Below the pieces are notes generated by a model. That model made no database searches and had not been told where the DNA came from. It saw nothing but the letters and a program-made list of their open reading frames with translations. From Stentor roeselii (Eukaryota > Ciliophora > Heterotrichea > Heterotrichida > Stentoridae), in NCBI GenBank assembly GCA_006503475.1, contig RSEH01000023.1:124001-188000 (forward strand): DNA of 64,000 nt, read 5' to 3'. How positions within the stretch are numbered: position 1 is the first letter of the stretch; each line of letters begins with the position of its first letter. The translations under genes were made by a program, and so were the position numbers. Positions 1 through 7,641 of the stretch are shown here, one piece after another.

Positions 1-1
1 T

Positions 2-106
2 GACAATATTTATCAAAAAAACATAGAAGCCCGACTAACTCTGAATCAAATTTTCTCATGTACCCTTAATCTATCAGATTTATTCGAAGTAATGAAAACA
101 GATTAA
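2..106 (+). CDS. Possible C-terminal end of a gene cut by the window edge
   Basis: A frame is open from the window edge to a TAA at 104-106 and would encode about 34 residues with a protein-like composition (short hydrophobic stretches around TLNQIFS and LSDLFEVM). No start is inside the window. An open run of this length can occur by chance in AT-rich DNA, so this is only a candidate tail of a gene lying to the left. The rest of 107-241 shows nothing that I recognise. Confidence 0.3.
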   Translation, partial: DNIYQKNIEARLTLNQIFSCTLNLSDLFEVMKTD

Positions 107-241
107 GTTAAAAATCTCTAGATTCAACTAAACCTTTTCTGTACCCTTCTCGAACCTTGACCTATAATTAAACTCTAAAATAACCCCTTATTTTACAGCC
201 AAACTAAACATTCAATATAAAAACATTATTTCCATAATGAT

Positions 242-748
242 TCAACCATATCTCGGAAGATAATAACAAATACTCGCATTCGAGTCGCTTTCCAGTAATT
301 CAGGAGACTTTTTGTACTTAATCATCCTCTTCGAAGTCTTAACAAGTTTTCTCTGGTCATTCTGGCTTGAAGACCTGGTAGTTTGTCTTGAATTTTGTGA
401 ATTTCTAATAATTTTCGAACTAGCTTCATAGCTAAAATCATAACTTCTATGCATCAATCTTCGTTTCGAAGAAGCGATGTAATCAACAGATTTGACTGGA
501 AGTTTTATAGGAGACATCGGCCTGCCTACCAGTTGTTTAAGCAAATTTTCATTTACCACTCCTGAAACTTTAAAGTATTCCCAACTGTTTGAAATTTCTC
601 GGCTTGATATGGACTTGTCGCATTGAGTTCCGATTGAACTCTTCATACTCGGCTTACGTGATCGACTAGATAAAAAATAAGGCTTGACTGGTGAAATGTA
701 TAATAAATGCTTGTTTCTTATCAATCTCGATCGATTTACATGCTTCAT
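242..748 (-). CDS. Hypothetical basic protein, 168 aa
   Basis: The ORF begins with ATG at 748 and ends at 242. The product is basic and rich in Ser, Arg and Lys (for example SSRSRKPS, SSKRRLMHRS, RMIKYKKS) with no signal peptide, membrane segment or recognisable domain. Such Ser/Arg-rich, low-complexity small proteins are common in ciliate genomes and are often cytoskeletal or phosphoregulated, but no function can be assigned here. It is divergent from the RING/FHA gene starting at 909, leaving about 160 nt that must hold both promoters. It is kept as a probable gene because of its length, proper ATG and lack of any better frame. Confidence 0.55.
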   Translation of the reverse strand: MKHVNRSRLIRNKHLLYISPVKPYFLSSRSRKPSMKSSIGTQCDKSISSREISNSWEYFKVSGVVNENLLKQLVGRPMSPIKLPVKSVDYIASSKRRLMHRSYDFSYEASSKIIRNSQNSRQTTRSSSQNDQRKLVKTSKRMIKYKKSPELLESDSNASICYYLPRYG

Positions 749-908
749 TTTTGTTTGTTAGAGTTTTTTAGCGGAAGTAAAGATTTGTGTCGGTTTTATT
801 TTAAGAGGTTTGGTGAATTAGGTTTAAGAAATTTATTTGATATGCTTCTATTTGGAAATCTACTTTTTGATCTACAATATATCTTCTAAATTCTCATTTA
901 GTTATAAT

Positions 909-1865
909 ATGGATATTAGTATTCTGAAGATTAATGCATCTACATGGAATCAAGACGCTCATGATTTATATGATTACGAATGTCAAACCTGTTCAAAAAC
1001 ATCATTCCGATCATCCTCAAGTATTTCAATACTCCGTTCGAATTTAGAGATATCCTTTGAATCACCCGAAAGTTCCCCAAGTTCAAACGAAATCGCTAAA
1101 TTAATAAAATCCGAGTCATTCAAAATCCAAAAGTCTCCAAACTCCGACCTTTGGTTAGTAATAAAATCTCTAGAGAATGGTTACGACCTTCAAAACAACG
1201 ACACTTTAAAACTAGGCCGTCTTCAATACAAGGCCTTGATCCTCGACCCTTCAGTTCCTTTAGACAACCCCTGGACGCGGCAAAGTTCGAAGAGTCTCTC
1301 AGACTGCAGGATCTGTTTATCCGATGAGAACTCTTCAACAAATCCTTTAATTTCGCCCTGTCAATGTTCAGGAAGTATGCAGCAGATCCACTTTGAATGC
1401 CTTTCGAAATGGATAAAACTGAGACTTATAACGAAAATCATTGGTGAAAAACTAGTCCGCATGTGGAAAAATATTGAATGTGAAATTTGCAAAACCCCTT
1501 TCAAGGGATATAAAAATTTCTTAGACCTCAACACGCATTTTAACATGAAAGAACCAGTTTTAATGCTGGAAAACTTTGATGGACTTAAACCTGGGAATAA
1601 AAATGTTTGGGCTATTCAGATGGGTGAAGGTGAATCGATTGTACTTGGAAGAGCTTTTGATTGTGATGTTCGGATCAGTGATATCTCAGTATCAAGAAAT
1701 CATGCAATTATCGAGAACTGCAAAGGAAATTTCGTGATAAAGGAAAAGAAGTCGAAATTCGGAACTTTAGTCAAAATTGACAGTTTCGATATTTTTCAAA
1801 ATGTTCAGGTCCAGGCAGGCAGGACTCTTATTTCATTTGAACTGGGAGAGCCATCAAGTTTTTAA
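909..1865 (+). CDS. RING-CH (MARCH-type) plus FHA domain protein
   Basis: About 318 aa from the ATG at 909; the frame is open further upstream to 837, but 909 is preceded directly by the TTATAAT sequence typical of starts in this window. Residues about 135-205 form a RING-CH zinc finger: CRICLSDE, then SPCQCSGSMQQIHFECL with the His and Cys ligands, then CEICKTPF. The C-terminal 90 residues look like an FHA domain, with a GRAFDCDVRI core and SRNHAII, the phosphothreonine-binding Arg-Asn-His block. The likely role is an E3 ubiquitin ligase recruited to phosphorylated targets. Unlike animal MARCH proteins it has no membrane segments. This RING-CH/FHA pairing is, from memory, a protist arrangement. 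The domain calls are solid; the substrate is unknown. Confidence 0.8.
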   Translation: MDISILKINASTWNQDAHDLYDYECQTCSKTSFRSSSSISILRSNLEISFESPESSPSSNEIAKLIKSESFKIQKSPNSDLWLVIKSLENGYDLQNNDTLKLGRLQYKALILDPSVPLDNPWTRQSSKSLSDCRICLSDENSSTNPLISPCQCSGSMQQIHFECLSKWIKLRLITKIIGEKLVRMWKNIECEICKTPFKGYKNFLDLNTHFNMKEPVLMLENFDGLKPGNKNVWAIQMGEGESIVLGRAFDCDVRISDISVSRNHAIIENCKGNFVIKEKKSKFGTLVKIDSFDIFQNVQVQAGRTLISFELGEPSSF

Positions 1866-1947
1866 CAGAAAATAATTATGTGACTTAATTTTCAGAATAA
1901 TTCAACTTTAGCAAATCTAAACAATTTTTTTCGAATTTATTAATATC

Positions 1948-4140
1948 ATGTCGGAATTCACTGTAAATGAAATCCAAAACATCACATTTGCTTTAAAAGA
2001 AACAAACGATTACATCTTGAGTTTTCACTACAGCGACAACTGCATTTTACTAGGAACAGCAAAAGGCGCGATCCACATAATCGACATAGTGAACAACGAA
2101 GGAATGATGTTCGGTCCTTACAACTACCCAATAAAAGACATAACAAGTCTTGGAGACACCTTCGCTTACACGACATCATCAAGAGTAGTCCTCTTTAACA
2201 AAAAAAGCCGGAAAGAAGTATTCAGCTATTCCTCATCATATGAAAAAGTCTGCATCTGGTCGAATTCTTTGGGAAACTCAGCATTGATCTGTGCGTCGAC
2301 TTCTCAACTTCACATCTTACAGAAAGGTTGGGTGAACGTCGGGGTGAAAGCCTTGAAACAATCATACAATTACATCCAAAGTCTTAAAAACAACTCTCAC
2401 ATTCTCTGCTTGACTGACACTGAAAATGCGGAAATCCTTAACTTATCAAACGAAGAAGTCCTTTTTTCAGCAAGGTTGGAAGAAGGACAGGGTCATTTTC
2501 ACTGGTATTCTAATGACTCTCTATTGTTTTCCACAGGATTTTTCATTGACTTTCTGAAATACAACAAAAATAATAAAGAAAGTATAATTGCTGTGGAAAG
2601 AGTCAATATTTCAACGGTGCTTAACAGTTTGTCAAGTATAAAGCAATATATTGTATATAATAATGACAAGGTCTACATGTTGGGACTGAAAAGAGAAACT
2701 CTTATCGCTCAGCCTCTGCCTTCATATGGGAAACTTCTGACGAATGGCAAAAATGACTCGAAGTTGGTGCTTTTTACATCTGCGCAAGTTTTTATCCTGA
2801 ACTTGCCGAATATTAAAGAAAATATCTTGGCTCTTATTAATGAGTACAAACTGGAACAAGCGCGAGAACTGATTGAAAAATACCACATCACCTCTTTAAA
2901 CGACCTCCAGCCCTTTATCGACGACCTGATTCGAAGAAATCGATTTGAAGATGCTTCAATTTTTGTGAATAACGCAGGACTTGATAGTGAAAGCGAGTAT
3001 TCAAAAGAATTAATCCAAATTTTTGCCTCTAAATATAAACTTCACCTGATCTTTAAAAGCTTACCGTATATCGAGAACTCCTTCATGAACACCCTCGTCA
3101 TTCACTCACTTTCAAGTCATCCTGACCTTCTTCTTAACTATCTCAAAAAAATACCTGAAACTTTTACTTTGGAAAAAACTCTTCTTGGACTTATTAAATC
3201 TTCAGGGTTCTCTGATGGCTTACTTGACATTCTTCTTCAGAGAAACCTTCAAAATGATGCTTTCGAACTTTGTCTTTCTGCTGGATCTGAAAAAACTTTT
3301 GAATTACTTGAAAAATTTCCTGATAAAAATTTGGAATTTTCACAGGTTTCCGGGTTTTATCAGAAAATCTTTGAGATTAATTCGGAAAAAGCTTTTAAGT
3401 TCTGTGAAAATCGCCATAATTCTACTTTTGATGTGTTGGAATGGCTTAGTCCTGATAGAATCATCAGAGTTTTAGCACAGCAAGAGCTGGATTTGAAGCA
3501 AGAAGAGATTTTTCTAGATAAAATCTTGCAAAACTCTCCAGAAGAGCTGAAAAAGTATCTTCAGAAGTTCAGATACCTCTCAATTGACCAAATTTTAGAG
3601 AAGATTCAAGATACAAAACTAGATGATTTAAAAGTTTTTCTTTATCAACAACAGGAAAATAAAGCAGAAGTCTTAAAAATCCTAAAAATTAACTTTTCAG
3701 TGAGAATCAATTACTTGAAAAATTACCCTGAGCTCTGGATGGAGACTCTTAACGAAGCAAGAGAGTCAATTGAAAAAACGCGGCAAGTCCTACACAAAAT
3801 TCATTATTTTGAAAATGCTCTGGACTTTATAAAAACTCTTGACTTTGAACAGTTCGATAAGGAAATCAGAAGATTTATCATGAAATTTGGAAGTCTGGTT
3901 AAACTTCATAAGTTAAGTGTTTCTGCTGCTCGCAAGGAAGAGTTCTTGATTTTTAAACAACTTTTCGAAGAGTACTCGAAAGGGATTATATTTACTTTTG
4001 GAAGTAGATGTTGTAAGTGCCGCAAAGAAATTTATGAACTTTCGATGGTTCGGCTTAGGAAATGCGGTCATCATTCACATAAAGACTGCCTAGAAAAGTG
4101 CACCTTGTGCATAGATGCGAGTATCCTTAAGAGTAACTAA
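1948..4140 (+). CDS. VPS41-like vacuolar protein sorting subunit (HOPS-type)
   Basis: 730 aa, starting at ATG 1948. The first 300 residues have the repeated short beta-strand pattern of a WD-type propeller (for example SFHYSDNCILLGTAKGAIHIIDI). Residues about 300-660 are helical repeats like the clathrin heavy-chain repeats of VPS41, including a stretch with LPYIENSFMNTLV and later EINSEKAFKFCENR that follows the VPS41 order. The C-terminus is a zinc finger: CCKC, RKCGHHSHKDC, CTLC. This order (propeller, CHC repeats, C-terminal RING) fits HOPS/CORVET subunits, which tether endosomes and lysosomes. VPS41 is my best match; VPS8 or VPS18 relatives are not excluded. It converges on the PP6R gene, and its last codons are duplicated in the spacer. 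Confidence 0.55.
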   Translation: MSEFTVNEIQNITFALKETNDYILSFHYSDNCILLGTAKGAIHIIDIVNNEGMMFGPYNYPIKDITSLGDTFAYTTSSRVVLFNKKSRKEVFSYSSSYEKVCIWSNSLGNSALICASTSQLHILQKGWVNVGVKALKQSYNYIQSLKNNSHILCLTDTENAEILNLSNEEVLFSARLEEGQGHFHWYSNDSLLFSTGFFIDFLKYNKNNKESIIAVERVNISTVLNSLSSIKQYIVYNNDKVYMLGLKRETLIAQPLPSYGKLLTNGKNDSKLVLFTSAQVFILNLPNIKENILALINEYKLEQARELIEKYHITSLNDLQPFIDDLIRRNRFEDASIFVNNAGLDSESEYSKELIQIFASKYKLHLIFKSLPYIENSFMNTLVIHSLSSHPDLLLNYLKKIPETFTLEKTLLGLIKSSGFSDGLLDILLQRNLQNDAFELCLSAGSEKTFELLEKFPDKNLEFSQVSGFYQKIFEINSEKAFKFCENRHNSTFDVLEWLSPDRIIRVLAQQELDLKQEEIFLDKILQNSPEELKKYLQKFRYLSIDQILEKIQDTKLDDLKVFLYQQQENKAEVLKILKINFSVRINYLKNYPELWMETLNEARESIEKTRQVLHKIHYFENALDFIKTLDFEQFDKEIRRFIMKFGSLVKLHKLSVSAARKEEFLIFKQLFEEYSKGIIFTFGSRCCKCRKEIYELSMVRLRKCGHHSHKDCLEKCTLCIDASILKSN

Positions 4141-4365
4141 CACCTTATTAAACCTCTAGATTCCTCATCATTGACTTCCAACTGCTGAGACATAACATTT
4201 GTTGATTTTCTTCATGATTTTCATCATTCCCTGAAAATTTCACTAACACCCTACCAATATCCCTATTTTCTTTCCCTAACACCCTAACACCCTGACACAA
4301 GCCTACTTTTCACAAAGTACCTTATGTATATATGCGAGTATTCTAAAAAGTAATTAACACCCTAA
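4141..4365. repeat. Decayed tandem duplication of the ends of both convergent genes
   Basis: The spacer between the two convergent genes contains old copies of both gene ends at a period of about 220 bp. Bases 4141-4245 copy the last codons of the PP6R gene: a 30-nt block at 4160-4189 is identical to 4380-4409, and similarity continues past CCCTGA. Bases about 4310-4360 copy the last codons of the VPS41-like gene (compare ATGCGAGTAT at 4115 with the same word at 4332). The order is therefore A-end, B-relic, A-relic, B-end. The relics carry many substitutions, so the event is not recent. Confidence 0.85.
4274..4297 (+). repeat. Telomere-like octamer tract (CCCTAACA)
   Basis: Two perfect copies of CCCTAACA are followed by CCCTGACA, three 8-mers in register. 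From memory, CCCTAACA is the telomeric repeat reported for Stentor coeruleus. On the + strand this orientation would mark the left end of a chromosome. It lies exactly between the PP6R relic and the VPS41 relic of the tandem duplication. Related words (CCCTACCA, CCCTAACT) occur nearby, so local slippage is an alternative. Confidence 0.55.
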
Positions 4366-6054
4366 CTAAAACCTCCAGTATTCCTCATCATTGACTTCCA
4401 ACTGCTGAGCCGGGTCAACTTCTTCTGTCTGTTCATATCGATTCTTTCCTTTCCCTGAACTTTTCACTTTCGGCTCAGGTTCCAAATCGGCCATATCAAG
4501 CGGGCGATTTGCTTCTTCATCCTTGACAGGCGATTTTTCACTTTTCTCCAACAAAATTTCTAAAGTATCCTTTGGCTCAGCAGGTCGTTCATGTCCACTA
4601 TCATCACTAGAGCCTTCTTCAGGTACTTTCAAGCTGGGTTGTCCTAAAGTTTTCTTTTCAACTTCAATTTTTTTCTTATAAACTCGAGAAAAAAAAGACT
4701 GCCAATGGTTATTTTCCTCTAAAAAGCTAGAAAATTCTGAATTTCTTCCTTTTATCCTACAAAGAGTAGTGACTAGTTTCATTATATGTCCTGATTGCCC
4801 GCTTGACTCAGGAGCGCTGTTGATACTTTCAAGTAACTTTGAAGTTCGGACTAAGTTTATCAGGACTTCTTCTTCACTGGCGAATTTATCGAAGATAAAC
4901 GTGAAAAAACGTTCGTAAGTGTTGTGAAGAATCGAGTTTTGTTCAAATGTGAAGAAGAGACTTGTAAGTACTTGAAAGACGTTGTGGGACTGCATGACTG
5001 TTAGAAGTTCTTTTAGCTCTGATTTTACAGCTGAATAGAAAAAGTCCACAATTTTCAAACGGTCTAAGCCGAGGACCTGCACTTTTCTTTGAAAGGTCCC
5101 GAGGAAAAAGGATGAGTCTCGTTTTAAGTTCCCAACAAGATATGGGATAAGTTCGATTATAGACTTGGTTAATTCTGAATCTTCTTCATCTAAAATCGTC
5201 ATTGAGTCCTCATTCTTATTAGGACGGATAAGCTCTTCTTTAATAGGACATTCCAACAGAGCTTTAAGCACTTCTAAACCTGCCACCACGTTAAAGTCCG
5301 AACCATCAAGACACACCCTTATAATTTTTTTAAGTCTTTCATCAGAAGCAAGACTCAGAACCAATCCTCTCGCAACAGGTTCTCCAGATTTATTAACCAA
5401 CTCCACAAAAATATTAGAAGCATAAAACACTTTAATCTGATCACCACTTCCAAGAACATCAATCAAAGCATTCAAAACCCTTTGTCTAACCTCTAAGTCA
5501 ATTTGTTCAATCAGTACCATTCTCAATATCAAATCTGATATCGACTTGGACGTCAAACATTGAATCAAGGGTTCGATCAAATTGGAATTCTGCAGAAACC
5601 CAAGAACATTAACAGGGTTCTTAGAAACCAAAACAGTGACAAGCTTTGCGAAGTATCCATCAAGTATCGGCACGCGACTATTGGATTCAATGTATTTGAA
5701 CAATCGAGTTAAAAGACTCGGGCTGGTGAAGAAAATATTCAAGACTTGCCAACATTCACAAGAAACGATTTCATTGACAATGAAAGGATGTTTATGTCCT
5801 CTTTTATGGTCAGCAGTCTCATCAGGCATCACAGTGATCAAGTCGACCATTTCTTCAAGTTTCGATTCGGTCAAGCTTTGTAAGGATTACTAGTCAATCA
5901 GCTTCTGGTTCTGAGATTTCATCTCTTGGATCACGTTTTCGTCATCCAGGACTTCTGATAAAGAAGTGTTTTCCTTGTCTAGCAACTGGTTTAAAGTATT
6001 GGCTGAAGCTTGGAAGCCTTTAAATGTCTGCCAGAAGACTCCTCCGAACTGCAT
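4366..6054 (-). CDS. PP6 regulatory subunit (SAPS-domain protein), one 15-nt intron
   Basis: Two exons (6054-5891 and 5875-4366) give 557 aa. The join is phase 2 and makes the codon TAC, so exon 1 ends LIDY-LTESKLEEMV. The N-terminus MQFGGVFWQTFKGF, then LLDKENTSLSEVLDDENVIQ and KSQNQKLIDYL, is the typical start of SAPS proteins (SIT4/PP6-associated), followed by KHPFIVNEIVSCECW and helical repeats to about residue 400. The last 130 residues are acidic and low-complexity. SAPS proteins bind the PP6/Sit4 phosphatase catalytic subunit and direct it to substrates. Without the intron the conserved first 54 residues would be lost, which supports the splice. The upstream gene ends 58 nt before its start. 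Confidence 0.88.
5876..5890 (-). other. 15-nt intron in the PP6R gene
   Basis: On the minus strand the sequence is GTAATCCTTACAAAG. Removing it joins two frames into one SAPS protein; left in, a TAG codon ends translation after residue 54. It has TTA at positions 8-10, as in the other four introns seen here. Confidence 0.9.
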
Positions 6055-6112
6055 TTTTTTAATGGTTTTGAATTAAGGTAGGGAAGATGAAGGACTTAGA
6101 GTAGGAGATTAG

Positions 6113-7627
6113 TTAGAACTGTTCTTCACCGTGCTTCGCAAAAAACAAACCGTGGAGTAAAGAGAAGTTTCCTTTGGACTCTGGCATGTTTTCTTCTGTG
6201 AATAGCTTGACACACATGGAGAAAGTCATTTTTCCGATGTTGAAAGGGTCGATTTTTAAAAGTAGTTCTGAAGGGTTCTCAGCTGCGAGGTTGGAACAGA
6301 TGTTGAGGAACTCGTCTCTTGTCACGATCCCGTCGCTATCACTGTCTGCTCTTGAAAAGACCTGACAGAAAGGTTCTAATAAGAGTTCATGTGAGTTAAG
6401 GTCGTATCCAAGGACTACGTTCAAGAACTCTGAATATAAAATTTCATCAAAAGTGCTTTTTCCTGATCTTCCTTCAGATTTCTTAGAAATAGAGTCTTTT
6501 ATCTGTTGAACAATCAATTCTGACTCTTCCTGTGAGTACATCAAAGAAATCACAGAAGTCCATTCACGTTCTTCTAGTTTTCCTTGAGTCTTTTCCTTTA
6601 AAAGTGCAGCAACCTGCGATTCCCTCATATAACTCGAGTTATTCCCAAGGCAGGTCTTAAGTAAAGCCTTGACTTTTTCCTTTACTTTCTTAAGAACCAT
6701 TTGAAAGTCCTCATTGACTTTATGTTTGATGACTTTAGAAAAAAGTCTTATTTCAGCATCTTCACTTTCATAGCGATTTACGGCTTTCATAATAGCGAAA
6801 GTCCATTCAGTGATAATCGTCTTAAGTCCGAACTTCTGGTTCAAAAAAGTGAACATGTACTGATCCATGGTCTCAATAGGTGCTTTGGACTCACGGCACT
6901 TTTCATCATATTTAAGCTTCGTTGAGTAAACTTCTTCAATTGTCTCTTTCAACTGCTTGAAACTCAGTTCTCGCCCTTGTGCTATTCTATTGTTCATGAT
7001 AATCGTATTGTTGTAGACCTTCGGAGTAATTTCTTTTCGCACCTTATTCACAATTGTAGAAGAAACTGAAGTTTCTGCTGTTTGCTTCGACAAGGCGATG
7101 ATCTTATGCAAAAAGGTCTTGTTTTCCTTTTGAAGCAGCTCTAAAGTTGAAGCGAGTTCATCTTGTGACTGTTGCAGGTCAGCTGCAAGTCTTTTATTTT
7201 CTTTCTGCAAGGCAGAAACCTGTTTTTCCAGCCCTTCTGAAGCCATTAAAATCATGCTGGTTTCTTCTTGTTTCAATGAAAGTTCTGTTGAAAGGCCAGT
7301 GTGCTTCGCTTGGTCCTTTTCCCAGGCCTTTAAAGTCTGTTCTGATAAACTCAGCAGGTTCTGAATGATTTCTTCAACAACTCCAACAGTCGAAGTAGCA
7401 GCGACTTCTAAGTGTTTATGAAGAATCTGCCAGTTAAACCTCCACATTGCGAACTTTGCTCGAGTGACTGAAACAGGGTCTGAGGCTTTTTCCAAGGAGA
7501 AGTTTTTTCTGAGGTTTTCTTGAAAGTGGTTTAAAAGTTTTTCCTTGTATTTTTCATCGAAACAGTCTTTTATACTGTCGAAGTTCGTTGCGAATTTTTC
7601 CAGGTCTTCCGCATTGATCACTTCCAT
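6113..7627 (-). CDS. Coiled-coil protein with C-terminal EF-hand
   Basis: 504 aa from ATG at 7627. Residues about 100-180 are heptad-like (LQKENKRLAADLQQSQDE), indicating a coiled coil. The C-terminal part has a canonical EF-hand loop, DSDSDGIVTRDEF, near residue 440, followed by a second, degenerate EF-hand-like segment (KIDPFNIGKMTFSMCVKLF). A Ca2+-responsive structural or ciliary protein is likely; no specific family is recognised. It lies 14 nt downstream of the RalGAP-like stop codon on the same strand and 58 nt upstream of the PP6R start, part of a four-gene minus-strand run. An Asp- and Ser-rich loop with all calcium ligands suggests that the first hand binds Ca2+. Confidence 0.7.
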   Translation of the reverse strand: MEVINAEDLEKFATNFDSIKDCFDEKYKEKLLNHFQENLRKNFSLEKASDPVSVTRAKFAMWRFNWQILHKHLEVAATSTVGVVEEIIQNLLSLSEQTLKAWEKDQAKHTGLSTELSLKQEETSMILMASEGLEKQVSALQKENKRLAADLQQSQDELASTLELLQKENKTFLHKIIALSKQTAETSVSSTIVNKVRKEITPKVYNNTIIMNNRIAQGRELSFKQLKETIEEVYSTKLKYDEKCRESKAPIETMDQYMFTFLNQKFGLKTIITEWTFAIMKAVNRYESEDAEIRLFSKVIKHKVNEDFQMVLKKVKEKVKALLKTCLGNNSSYMRESQVAALLKEKTQGKLEEREWTSVISLMYSQEESELIVQQIKDSISKKSEGRSGKSTFDEILYSEFLNVVLGYDLNSHELLLEPFCQVFSRADSDSDGIVTRDEFLNICSNLAAENPSELLLKIDPFNIGKMTFSMCVKLFTEENMPESKGNFSLLHGLFFAKHGEEQF

Positions 7628-7641
7628 ATTGTAAGAATGGC

